From Arthrobacter humicola (GTDB lineage Bacteria > Actinomycetota > Actinomycetes > Actinomycetales > Micrococcaceae): DNA of 64,000 nt. Location: NCBI RefSeq assembly GCF_022803015.1, contig NZ_JAFKON010000008.1, forward strand, positions 186,001 through 250,000. The letters run 5' to 3'. Below are positions 1 through 8,768 of this stretch, piece by piece; the first letter of the stretch is position 1, and every line of letters begins with the position of its first letter. Position numbers and translations under genes: made by a program. The notes under the pieces were generated by a model. The model did no database searches. It saw only the letters and a program-made list of their open reading frames with translations, and had not been told where the DNA came from.

Positions 1-218
1 TCCTCGTCGAAGCGGAAGTTCGCGATCCCCTCGAGGAGCCGGCCGGTGCCGGCCACGATGCCGTACCGGCGCCCGGCCGGCAGTCCCCGGGCGAAGGCCT
101 GGAAGACGGACCGGCGGTGCGCGGCCCCGGAGTGGAGGGCCGCCTGGAACATGGTCAGCTCATAGTGGTCGGTAAAAAGGGAGGTCCGGGGTCCGTCCGG
201 TCCGGCCGAAGTGTCCAT
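1..218 (-). CDS. pncB: Nicotinate phosphoribosyltransferase, N-terminal part only
   Basis: The first 72 codons are visible and the gene runs off the left edge of the window. The product joins nicotinate to PRPP to make nicotinate mononucleotide in cytoplasmic NAD salvage. The translated N-terminus carries the family motif TDHYELTM, followed by a stretch rich in RRSVF, ARGLP and RYGIVAGTGRLLE that is typical of actinobacterial PncB. The ATG lies at 218. The gene points leftwards, away from the neighbouring repeat, and follows the DsbA-like gene in the same direction with a 130 bp gap. Identification rests on the N-terminus alone, but the motif is distinctive. Confidence 0.85.
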   Translation of the reverse strand, partial: MDTSAGPDGPRTSLFTDHYELTMFQAALHSGAAHRRSVFQAFARGLPAGRRYGIVAGTGRLLEGIANFRFDE

Positions 219-270
219 GATCAACTCTAGGCCGGGCCGCCCGAAGCCGCAGGATGCCGCCAGTGCCGGG

Positions 271-335
271 AGTTCGCCGGAAACGCCCCGAGTCGCCGGA
301 AACTTCCGGCGAGTCCGGGAGTCTCCGGCGACTTC
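271..335. repeat. Nested palindromic intergenic repeat, copy 1
   Basis: The outer arms are AGTTCGCCGGA and an imperfect reverse complement ending at 334. The inner hairpin is perfect: TCGCCGGAA (293-301), loop AC, TTCCGGCGA (304-312). It lies just 3' of the DsbA-like gene (stop at 349) and upstream of pncB. It is the same unit as the copies at 32901, 34288, 37289, 39990 and 41165. It has no T-tract, so a terminator role is possible but not proven. Confidence 0.8.
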
Positions 336-348
336 GACGATGCCGGGC

Positions 349-1083
349 TCAGACGGGGCAGCCGTCCGGGCCGCAGGCGCCGGATTCCGCGTGGGAATCG
401 GTGGTGGCATCCGCAGCTTCCGCGCCGGCGCCCACCATGACCAGCGGGTGGCTGTCCTGCCACGCCTGCTCGAGGGCGGCGGTGAAGGTTTCGGCGGGCT
501 GGGCGCCGGAGAGTCCGAACTTCCGGTCGATCACGAAGAACGGGACGCCGCTGATGCCCAGGGCGCGGGCCTCGGCGATGTCGTTGCGGACGGCGTCGGC
601 GTAGGTGTCCGTGCTGAACAGTTCGGCCAGGTCGCCGGCGTCGAGTCCGAGGTCAAGGCCCAGAGCGGTCAGGTACTCCTGGCTGCCGATGTCTTTGCCG
701 TGCTCGAAGTGGTCGCTGAGCAGGCGTTCCTTCGCAGCGTCCTGCTTGCCATAGGCGGCCGCGAGGTGGATCAGCCGGTGGGCCGTGAAGCTGTTGGCGA
801 CCACGACGGCGTCGAACCGGTAGTTCAGCCCTTCGCCCTTGGCCTGGGCCGCAACGTGCTCGAACATCTGCGATACCTGCGCCGGAGCCATGCCCTTGCG
901 CGTGCTGAGATAGTCCAGTTCGGTGCCGTCGTAGTGCTCCGGGAGCGTGGGGTCCAGCTGGTAGCTGCGCCACTGCACCTCCACGGAATCACGGTGCGGG
1001 AAGGCCGCGAGGGCGGTTTCGAAACGGCGTTTGCCGATGTAGCACCAGGGGCAGGCGACGTCGGACCAGATCTCAATCTTCAT
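349..1083 (-). CDS. DsbA/FrnE-family thioredoxin-fold oxidoreductase
   Basis: This 244-residue protein has a thioredoxin fold with an inserted helical domain, as in the FrnE / 2-hydroxychromene-2-carboxylate isomerase group of DsbA-like proteins. The N-terminus MKIEIWSDVACPWCYIGK places the redox motif CPWC near residue 12. The cis-proline loop is seen as SGVPFFVIDRKFGLSGAQ near residue 180. There is no signal peptide, so it is probably cytoplasmic. A longer reading with 22 more residues is possible, but that extension is Gly/Pro-rich and unlike the family, so the ATG at 1083 is preferred. The C-terminus ends with two cysteines (ACGPDGC). The natural substrate is unknown. Confidence 0.85.
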   Translation of the reverse strand: MKIEIWSDVACPWCYIGKRRFETALAAFPHRDSVEVQWRSYQLDPTLPEHYDGTELDYLSTRKGMAPAQVSQMFEHVAAQAKGEGLNYRFDAVVVANSFTAHRLIHLAAAYGKQDAAKERLLSDHFEHGKDIGSQEYLTALGLDLGLDAGDLAELFSTDTYADAVRNDIAEARALGISGVPFFVIDRKFGLSGAQPAETFTAALEQAWQDSHPLVMVGAGAEAADATTDSHAESGACGPDGCPV

Positions 1084-1138
1084 GCCCGCAACAACCGCGC
1101 CGCCGCCGGGTCCATTCCCCGGCGGCCTGTCGGCTTCG

Positions 1139-1675
1139 TCACGACGCAACCGGGCGCTCCATCACGAAGTCGTGTTCCACGGTGGTGCCCAGCTGGAAGG
1201 ACTTGGTGCCGACCTTGCGGAAGCCGGACTTTTCGTAGAACCGGATGGCCCGGGCATTCTGGCTGTTGACGCCGAGCCAGAGCCCGCGGGCGCCGGCCGC
1301 CGCGGCCGCGCCGATGCTTGCATGCATCAGTTCGGCCGCGGCGCCGAGCCCGTGGTGCTCCGGGTGGACGTAGCACTTGCTGAGCTCGGTGCACGGCAGT
1401 TCACTCAGGACCGCGGCCACCTCCGGGTCCCGGGCGGGGCGGGCCACCAGCAGGCTGTAGCCGCGGAGGTCGCCGTCGGCGTCGATCACCAGCACCGTGA
1501 CCGCCGGATCTGCCAGATAAGCCCGGAAGTTGGCCTCGCTCAGGGTATTGGCGAGGTGCGCCGCGATGTCCTCCGGCCGGGATTCCGGCGGGCACGCCAG
1601 CGGGAAGGTGACGGCCGCAAGCGCTGCCAGCCTCCCGGCGTCGTCCGCGGTGGCTGTTCGGAGTATGTGGGTCAT
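1139..1675 (-). CDS. GNAT-family N-acetyltransferase
   Basis: This 178-residue protein is a single GNAT domain. The acetyl-CoA loop (motif A) is visible as VHPEHHGLGAAAELM around residue 105. It is followed by the C-terminal NSQNARAIRFYEKSGF segment typical of the family, in which the tyrosine usually acts as general acid. The substrate cannot be read from the sequence. It is co-directional with the DsbA-like gene 55 bp downstream and may be co-transcribed with it. The ATG at 1675 opens the recognisable domain directly. Confidence 0.85.
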   Translation of the reverse strand: MTHILRTATADDAGRLAALAAVTFPLACPPESRPEDIAAHLANTLSEANFRAYLADPAVTVLVIDADGDLRGYSLLVARPARDPEVAAVLSELPCTELSKCYVHPEHHGLGAAAELMHASIGAAAAAGARGLWLGVNSQNARAIRFYEKSGFRKVGTKSFQLGTTVEHDFVMERPVAS

Positions 1676-1710
1676 GGGGGATCTCCCGGCAGATGGTGAA
1701 TTTCTCTCCG

Positions 1711-1747
1711 GCCAACGCCGTCAAACGGCGCATCCAGCGGCGTTGGC
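1711..1747 (-). terminator. Hairpin downstream of the sugar ABC operon
   Basis: GCCAACGCCG (1711-1720) pairs perfectly with CGGCGTTGGC (1738-1747). An alternative internal hairpin, CGCCG-tcaaa-CGGCG (1716-1730), competes with it. It lies 50 bp past the stop of the epimerase gene, which ends the leftward sugar operon. There is no U-tract, so Rho-independent termination is only a possibility. Confidence 0.45.
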
Positions 1748-1796
1748 TGTCCCTAGAAGACTCTAGCGGTGGTAGTCGCCATGCCCTGCAGCGCAC

Positions 1797-2645
1797 TCAC
1801 AGGCTGCGCAGGAAAGCCAGGCCACTTTCAGCCAACTCGTCCTGGCTTGGAGCCAGGGGACGCCAGATCGACGCCGCGACGGCAATGGCGGCATTGTCGA
1901 CCGTGAAACTTTCAATGTTGAGGGGCCCCGTGTAGCCCACTTCATTCAGGACCTGCAGGAAGCCTTTCCAATCGGTCTGGTCCCCACCGGGCGCGCCGCG
2001 GTCGTTGCCGCAGACTTGCACGTGCACCAGATGCTCTCCGGCGGTCCGGACCGCCGCGGCCACCGAACGCTCCTCGATGTGAAGGTGGTAGCTGTCCAAC
2101 GCGAGGCCGACTCCGTTCCCGAGCAGCGGTCCAAGGGCCTCAAGTGCCTGGTCCACCGTGTTAATCAGCGATGTTTCATACCTGTTCAAGGGTTCGATGC
2201 CAAGCACCACGCCCGCCTCCTGAGCCCGGGCCGCGACCGGCTGGAGGTTTCGGCGCAGCTCCGCGTAGGCGTCCCGTCGCTGCTCCCGCGACATTCGCCA
2301 GACCCGGCCAGTTCGGGAGTAGAACGGCCCACAGACAGTAGGCGAACCGATGCTGCTGGCCATGGTGATGCAGGCTGACAGGTAGGCCTGGGTCCTTTCC
2401 ACGGCAGCCTGATCCGCCGCCACCAGGTCTCGCCCCGGTGCCATGGCCCCCACCACGAACGGTTTCAGCCCGTTTCTCTCGAGGGATTCCACCACTGCTG
2501 CGGACGTGAAATCGCCCTCGTTTTCCAGCGGCAGTTCGACGGCGTCAAACCCTATGGTGGCGATTTTCGCCAACAGCCCGGGAAGGTTGGAGTCGGTCAA
2601 GGGGGATTCCCAGACCCAGGTGCTGATTCCGGTCAGACGCTCCAA
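1797..2645 (-). CDS. Ketose 3-epimerase-like sugar isomerase (xylose isomerase-like TIM barrel)
   Basis: The protein is about 282 residues and belongs to the xylose-isomerase-like TIM-barrel superfamily, closest in pattern to D-tagatose/D-allulose 3-epimerases. The metal-site segments IEPLNRYET, LDSYHLHIEE and a late GPLNIESF are present. The start chosen is a TTG at 2645: GAAGGAG lies 5 bases before it, and those bases would otherwise encode residues 2-4 of a longer ATG-started form (2660). It is the last gene of the ABC transporter operon, 91 bp after the binding-protein gene. The likely role is epimerising or processing the imported sugar or a keto-sugar derived from it. The exact substrate is unknown. 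Confidence 0.75.
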   Translation of the reverse strand: MERLTGISTWVWESPLTDSNLPGLLAKIATIGFDAVELPLENEGDFTSAAVVESLERNGLKPFVVGAMAPGRDLVAADQAAVERTQAYLSACITMASSIGSPTVCGPFYSRTGRVWRMSREQRRDAYAELRRNLQPVAARAQEAGVVLGIEPLNRYETSLINTVDQALEALGPLLGNGVGLALDSYHLHIEERSVAAAVRTAGEHLVHVQVCGNDRGAPGGDQTDWKGFLQVLNEVGYTGPLNIESFTVDNAAIAVAASIWRPLAPSQDELAESGLAFLRSL

Positions 2646-2736
2646 GCTGTCTCCTTCCATCTGTTTGTCCTGCCGACTGTTCCAGACGCGGCGGTCCCGC
2701 GGGGAGGGGGTATTTCGCGGGACCGCGGGGGCTGCG

Positions 2737-3957
2737 TCAGGGAATCTGCCGTTTCTGCCAGACCTCCGGGTAGCCGGCCAGGTCCTCGCCGCCGAACTTG
2801 GCGTAGTGCCCGCTGGGCATGCCCTGGTTACGCTGTAGCCACTGGTCCAGTTCGTCCTTGAGGATGGGCTTCTGCGGCAGGACCCATTCGGCCGGAATCG
2901 GCTCGCCCTTGAAGACCTTTTCCAAGGCCAGCAGCGGGGTCCGCCATTGGAAGTTGGAATAGACCGGGGCCATGGCGTCGATCCCGGTTTGCTTCCACTT
3001 GGTCAGGAAGCTCATCTCATCTTCGCCGGTCATCACGGGCAGCTTCTTGCCGGCATCCTCAAAGGCCTCGAGGGCAGCCACCGCACCGTCTCCGGCGTCC
3101 ATCCACACGCCCTTGACGTCACCTGTGGCCAATTCATCGGAGATGATGTTCTTGATCTTCGTGGGGTCGGCGCCGGTGAAGTAGTCCTTGGCCTGGATTC
3201 CCTTTTCCTCGAAGATCTTCTTGGCCGCCGCCCAGCGGTGCTCCAGGACATCCACACCCGGGAGGATGCGAAGGGCAACCACCTTGTCCCCGGACTGAAG
3301 CCTTTCACTCAGGAAAGTGGCGGTGTCGATGCCCCAGGCGAACCCACCGATCGGGTGGATGAACGTGGTGGCGCAGTCAGTCTCTACACCGCGGTCAAAC
3401 ACCACCACGGGTTTGCCTGTCTCGCAGGCACGTTCAACGGCTTGGGTGAGGGCGGCCGTGGAATTAGGTGAAATGACGAACGCATCGCATTTGCCCTCGG
3501 CGATGAAATAGTCAATGTCGGCAATTTGGGTGTTGTCATTGTCCTTGGCGTCCCGGGTCTCCATTTCAGAAATGACGCCGGTGCCCTGGAGTGCCTTGAG
3601 CTGCTGGTTCATGGTGATCCACCCGGTTTGCCGCCAGGGGTTGGAGATGGAGGCGTTGGCGAAGCAGACCTTGTGCGCTCCCGGGGCCTTGAACTTGGAC
3701 GTGTCCCTCATCGGGCCCGCGATGTACTGCAGATAGGGCTGCTCCGGGTTCCCTTCAAAGGTTGCCGACCGCTGCTGGTTCTGTGTGTCGTAGAGCGACT
3801 GGTCAAACCAGTCTTTGCTTGCCGGACTGGATGCCGCCGCAGAGCCGGTGCCAGTCCCTGTCGTTTGGGTGGCGGATGGTTCGGTGGTACATCCGGTCAG
3901 GGCCACCAGCGGCAATGCTGCGGCAAGGGCGATCGCGCGGACAGAGTTATTGCGCAT
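2737..3957 (-). CDS. Sugar ABC transporter substrate-binding lipoprotein
   Basis: This 406-residue periplasmic-binding-protein type 1 (ribose/galactose-like) protein should capture a sugar outside the membrane and hand it to the two permeases encoded upstream. A signal peptide ends in a lipobox ALTGC with Cys23 as the predicted lipidated residue, followed by a Thr/Ser/Ala-rich linker. Segments such as AFVISPNSTAALTQAVERA and GKPVVVFDRGV are typical of the family. The ATG overlaps the stop of the upstream permease by one base (TGATG), implying translational coupling. The ligand cannot be deduced. The neighbouring epimerase and dehydrogenases suggest a hexose-like or anhydro-sugar ligand. Confidence 0.9.
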   Translation of the reverse strand: MRNNSVRAIALAAALPLVALTGCTTEPSATQTTGTGTGSAAASSPASKDWFDQSLYDTQNQQRSATFEGNPEQPYLQYIAGPMRDTSKFKAPGAHKVCFANASISNPWRQTGWITMNQQLKALQGTGVISEMETRDAKDNDNTQIADIDYFIAEGKCDAFVISPNSTAALTQAVERACETGKPVVVFDRGVETDCATTFIHPIGGFAWGIDTATFLSERLQSGDKVVALRILPGVDVLEHRWAAAKKIFEEKGIQAKDYFTGADPTKIKNIISDELATGDVKGVWMDAGDGAVAALEAFEDAGKKLPVMTGEDEMSFLTKWKQTGIDAMAPVYSNFQWRTPLLALEKVFKGEPIPAEWVLPQKPILKDELDQWLQRNQGMPSGHYAKFGGEDLAGYPEVWQKRQIP

Positions 3958-5066
3958 CAGACTCTTCCTCCTTGTTCGGTGCCCTCGGCGGGCGTGGGTG
4001 CTGCGGCCAATTGGTGCTGTTCGTCATGGGCAGCGGAACTGGCCCCCTTGCGCTTGCGCTGCCACGACCTGGATGCTGCGGCCACGGCGATGATGATGAT
4101 TGCTCCTTGGACCGTGTCCCGCCACGTCGCCTGGAGACCCATGAAGTTCAGAAGGGTAAACAAGGACTCGAGGGCGAACGCCCCCGCCGCGGCGGACAGG
4201 ACCCAGCCGCGCCCCCCGCCCAGCACAACGCCCCCGAGGACGACGGCGGTAATCGCCGTGAACTCGTACCCGCGCCCAACCGACGGATGCACGCCCGCGT
4301 AACCCACGAGCAGGATGCCGGCCACGGTGGCCGACAGCGAAGACATCATGAAGGCCCGCGTCCGCACCCACCAGACGCGCGAGCCGGCGAGTGCGGCCGC
4401 CGAAGGATTGTCCCCGACCGCGATAAGCATGCGGCCGTAGGGGCGGCGCATCAGGACGAACCCCGCGACCGCCGCCGCTGTCAGGATAATGACCGGGTAC
4501 GGAATGATGTCCAGAACCGGAACGTCCTGGATGCCGCCGCGCCCGATCTGCCGGAAGCTGTCCGCAGGGTTCCCCTGGGCCGCGCCGCCGGTCCAGTAGA
4601 GGACCAGCCCGAGAAGCGCCAGCATCATGCCCAGCGTGACAATGAAACTCGGGACTTTTAGCAAGGTTGTGATCAATCCGTTCACCAGTCCGATGAAGGC
4701 GCCCAGCACCAGCATCAGGACCAGCACGGGGATCACCTTGGAATCGTCCTGCCGTATCAGGTTGCCGGCAACGATGACCTGCATCGTCACGACCGATCCC
4801 ATCGACAGGTCGAATTCCCCGGCGACAATGACGAAGTACTGGCCGATGGCGGCAATGGCAATGGGGGCAGTCCTGCCGACGAACCGGATGAAGGAACCCG
4901 GCTCCCCGAAGGACGGGTTTAGGACGATGATCGTCGCCAGGAGGCCGGTCAGCAGGACGAAGACGGCGCCGCCGGGGGTGCGCACGGCGCGCAGGAGCCG
5001 CTCGGAACGGCTGGCACGGTTCTGCTTGAGAATGGCGCTGCGCTCGGAGTTCAAAGCCGTACTCAT
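3957..5066 (-). CDS. Sugar ABC transporter permease (ribose type)
   Basis: This 369-residue integral membrane protein is of the RbsC/XylH permease family, with about 8-10 hydrophobic segments. The EAA-like region typical of this family can be seen in GDNPSAAALAGSRVWWVR, and the sequence ends with a charged cytoplasmic tail of about 35 residues rich in Arg/Lys/Gln. Its start overlaps the end of the preceding permease gene by four bases (ATGA), so the two permeases probably form a heterodimer. They are encoded by one transcript with the ATPase and the binding protein. Confidence 0.9.
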   Translation of the reverse strand: MSTALNSERSAILKQNRASRSERLLRAVRTPGGAVFVLLTGLLATIIVLNPSFGEPGSFIRFVGRTAPIAIAAIGQYFVIVAGEFDLSMGSVVTMQVIVAGNLIRQDDSKVIPVLVLMLVLGAFIGLVNGLITTLLKVPSFIVTLGMMLALLGLVLYWTGGAAQGNPADSFRQIGRGGIQDVPVLDIIPYPVIILTAAAVAGFVLMRRPYGRMLIAVGDNPSAAALAGSRVWWVRTRAFMMSSLSATVAGILLVGYAGVHPSVGRGYEFTAITAVVLGGVVLGGGRGWVLSAAAGAFALESLFTLLNFMGLQATWRDTVQGAIIIIAVAAASRSWQRKRKGASSAAHDEQHQLAAAPTPAEGTEQGGRV

Positions 5067-6100
5067 GGCCCCTCCACGGGCACAGGCTGGGCCGCGGGCG
5101 TTTCCACGGACCCTTTTGCGGGGAACCGTTCCGGTCTGCTGACGATCCGGCGACGGGCATAGACGGCGACGGCGACGACGATGACTACGCCCCTGACCAC
5201 ATCCTTCAGGAACGGGTTGACCTGCATGACGGACATGATGTTGTCCAACATGGCAAAGATCAGCACGCCGCCGAGGGTGCCGGTGATAGTCCCCTTGCCG
5301 CCGGAGAGCAACGTGCCCCCGAGCACAACTGCTGCGATGGAGAGCAGGTCGTAGCCGCCCTGGGAACCCACAGTGGGACTGCCCACGCCCAGCCTGCTGG
5401 CAAGGAGCAGCCCTGCCATTCCCGCCAGTACTGAACAGATGACATGCGCCGTAATGACCGGCACGTCAACGCGGATTCCGGATGTACGGGCGACGGCAAT
5501 GTCGCCGCCGACAGCGTACAGGTGGTGGCCGACGCGGGTGCGGTGCAGGAGCAGGCCGGCCAGGCCCGCGCAGGCCAGCATGATGATCGTGGAGATCGGG
5601 ACCGGGCCGATCCCCGTGGCTCCGACGAGGCGGAACGCAAGCGGTGTCTCGCCGAAGCTGCCCTTAAAATTGGTGGCGAGGAAGCCACTGATGATCAGGC
5701 CCACACCAAGCGTGGCGATGAATCCATGCACATTCAGGCGGGCGACGATCAGCCCGTTCGCGAGTCCAATGACCGCTGCGGTGCCCAGCGTCAGCAGGAC
5801 TCCGGACAAGACGTTGTTTGGATTGTTGGCCATCACCCCGGCAGCGATGAGGCTGGCCAGGCTGGTGACGTAGGGAACTGACAGATCCAGGCTGCCTGCC
5901 AGGATGACCAGTGTCTGGCCGATCGCGATGAAGCCCAGAACACTGGTTCCTGTCAGGATGCTCGAGATATTTCCTGGGCTGAAGAAACTCCGCCCGATGG
6001 AGTTCACCAGCAACACTCCCAGGATGAGTGTCACCAGCGCCACCAGGTAGACGATCTGCGTGGAGGACAGTCTCTGGAAGAAGCTTGCTCGTTGTTTCAT
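5063..6100 (-). CDS. Sugar ABC transporter permease (ribose type)
   Basis: This 345-residue RbsC-like permease has a short charged N-terminus (MKQRASFFQRLSS) followed by multiple membrane segments. It contains the family segment AVGGDIAVARTSGIRVDVP, and VVLGGTLLSGGKGTITGTLGG near the C-terminal third. It is the second gene of the transporter operon, overlapping the ATPase stop by four bases and the next permease start by four bases. Two different permease genes rather than one implies a heterodimeric channel. Confidence 0.9.
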   Translation of the reverse strand: MKQRASFFQRLSSTQIVYLVALVTLILGVLLVNSIGRSFFSPGNISSILTGTSVLGFIAIGQTLVILAGSLDLSVPYVTSLASLIAAGVMANNPNNVLSGVLLTLGTAAVIGLANGLIVARLNVHGFIATLGVGLIISGFLATNFKGSFGETPLAFRLVGATGIGPVPISTIIMLACAGLAGLLLHRTRVGHHLYAVGGDIAVARTSGIRVDVPVITAHVICSVLAGMAGLLLASRLGVGSPTVGSQGGYDLLSIAAVVLGGTLLSGGKGTITGTLGGVLIFAMLDNIMSVMQVNPFLKDVVRGVVIVVAVAVYARRRIVSRPERFPAKGSVETPAAQPVPVEGP

Positions 6101-7677
6101 GCCTCTCCTTCGGGTGCTGTCCTGGCGCCGGTTCCCAGCTGGAGGATGGCTTCTTCCGACGTACCGGCAGGCAGTTCGCCGACGAGCCGGCCATCACGCA
6201 TGACAAGGATCCGGTCCGACATTCCAATAACCTCCGGAAGCTCGCTGGAGGCCATCAAAATGGCCTTGCCCTCCGCCGCGAGCTGGCGCATCAGCCGGTA
6301 CACCGCCACCTTGGCTCCCACGTCAATGCCACGGGTGGGTTCATCCAGCAGGACGAGCAGGGGGCGGATAGCCAGCCACTTGGCGAGGACCACTTTTTGC
6401 TGGTTGCCGCCCGACAGGTACTGCACCTCCTGGTCCAGGTCCCGGGCGATAACTTCGAGGGAGGAGAATACGCCCGGGATTTCTGTCCTGACGGCTCCCG
6501 TGCGGCGCGGAAAGACCGACCTGATGACACTGAGTGCGTTGTCCAGGATGGACTGGTTCAGGCTCAGGCCCTCAGCCTTGCGGTCCTCTGTGATCAGGGC
6601 CATCCGGGCCCGCACGCCTTGGCGGGGCGACTTGGGCAGCAGCTCCCCACCGGCCATTTTCATCGTTCCGCGGGTGAACGGTGCTGCGCCAAAAATGCCA
6701 TGAAGCAATTCCGTGCGCCCGGACCCTTGAAGTCCTGCCAGGCCGACAATCTCGCCGGGCTGGATACTGAGGCTGATCCCGTCCAGCTGGCCGTTTCCGG
6801 CGCCTTGCAACTCGAGGATCGGCTTCTCCTCGGGACCGTCCGGCGTCAGATCCTCCCGGGGTAACTTGTCCGGGAAGAACGCCGAGATGGGCCGGCCCAC
6901 CATTAGCCGGACCAGCTGGGCGTCGTCGAGTTTGGAGGCGGGTAGGGTGCTGACCACCTTGCCGTCTTTCAGGACGGTGATGACGTCACAAAGGTCGAAC
7001 ACTTCGCGGAGCCGGTGGGAGACGTAGAGGATGGCCGTGCCACGTTCACGGAGGCGTGCCACTATCTCGTAGAGAAGTCCGACCTCGGCGCCGGCCAGGG
7101 CCGCAGTGGGTTCGTCCATGGAGATGATCCGGGCGTCGTAGCTTACCGCCTTCGCGATCTCCACTACCTGCTGCTCAGCCACCGTCAGGCTCCGCACCTG
7201 CGTGCTGGGCCGGATGGCGGCGATCCCCAGGGAGTCAAGCAACTCCGCCGTTTGCGAATTCATCAGGGTCTTGTTCACGAGCAGTCCGCGGCGCGGCTCC
7301 CGGCCAAGGTAGATGTTCTCGGCCACCGTCCGGTCGGGGAGGAGGTTGAACTCCTGGAACACCGATGACAGCCCCGCTTCGTGTGCCTTCGTGGGATGGC
7401 TGAAAGTCACTTCCTGGCCGTCCAGGAGTACGGTTCCGGCGTCGGGTTGGTACACCCCGGCCAGCACCTTCATCAGGGTGGACTTGCCCGCGCCGTTTTC
7501 CCCCACGAGCCCGTGTACCTGGCCCCGGTGAAGGCTGAGATGGGCATCCTCCAGTACGGGTACGCCGAAAAAACTCTTGGTCAGTCCGCGGACTTCCAGG
7601 ATTGGCGGGGGAGCCGGAGAGCCGGAATGGAGCGCCTCGGAAGCATTCACGGCATCAGTTTCGTTGTGGTTCTCCAT
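6097..7677 (-). CDS. Sugar ABC transporter ATP-binding protein (RbsA/MglA type)
   Basis: This protein of about 526 residues has two ABC domains. The N-terminal domain has Walker A GENGAGKST and Walker B ISMDEPTAAL. The C-terminal domain has the degenerate P-loop GSGRTEL, signature LSGGNQQK and Walker B VLLDEPTRGID. This asymmetry is normal for the ribose/galactose importer ATPases. The ATG at 7677 is preferred over a GTG five codons upstream, because GGAGGG lies seven bases before the ATG and would fall inside the longer form. It is the first gene of the operon ATPase-permease-permease-binding protein-epimerase. It has its own promoter and a palindromic operator. Confidence 0.9.
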   Translation of the reverse strand: MENHNETDAVNASEALHSGSPAPPPILEVRGLTKSFFGVPVLEDAHLSLHRGQVHGLVGENGAGKSTLMKVLAGVYQPDAGTVLLDGQEVTFSHPTKAHEAGLSSVFQEFNLLPDRTVAENIYLGREPRRGLLVNKTLMNSQTAELLDSLGIAAIRPSTQVRSLTVAEQQVVEIAKAVSYDARIISMDEPTAALAGAEVGLLYEIVARLRERGTAILYVSHRLREVFDLCDVITVLKDGKVVSTLPASKLDDAQLVRLMVGRPISAFFPDKLPREDLTPDGPEEKPILELQGAGNGQLDGISLSIQPGEIVGLAGLQGSGRTELLHGIFGAAPFTRGTMKMAGGELLPKSPRQGVRARMALITEDRKAEGLSLNQSILDNALSVIRSVFPRRTGAVRTEIPGVFSSLEVIARDLDQEVQYLSGGNQQKVVLAKWLAIRPLLVLLDEPTRGIDVGAKVAVYRLMRQLAAEGKAILMASSELPEVIGMSDRILVMRDGRLVGELPAGTSEEAILQLGTGARTAPEGEA

Positions 7678-7699
7678 CGATGCGCCCTCCACGAGCTAA

Positions 7700-7728
7700 C
7701 TGTTACAGCACCGGTTCTGATCCGTCAA
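7700..7728 (-). promoter_or_regulatory. Predicted promoter of the sugar ABC operon
   Basis: On the minus strand a -35 box TTGACG (7723-7728) and a -10-like TAACAG (7700-7705) are separated by 17 bases. The -35 matches consensus at five of six positions. The -10 is weak. It lies 22 bases or more upstream of the ATPase start, and the palindrome at 7731-7748 begins two bases beyond the -35. Confidence 0.5.
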
Positions 7729-7730
7729 GA

Positions 7731-7748
7731 AGTGAACGAGCGTTCACT
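7731..7748. promoter_or_regulatory. Palindromic operator AGTGAACG-AG-CGTTCACT
   Basis: This perfect inverted repeat has 8-base arms and a 2-base centre. It sits two bases upstream of the predicted -35 of the ABC operon, in the 94 bp gap after the TIM-barrel gene ending at 7772. The GAACGnnCGTTC pattern resembles many TetR- or LacI-type operators. The cognate regulator is not certain; the ROK gene at 12138 is one candidate. Confidence 0.65.
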
Positions 7749-7771
7749 ATTGCCGCTTTCCGGCCGGTCTC

Positions 7772-8767
<996 letters not shown>

Positions 8768-8768
8768 G

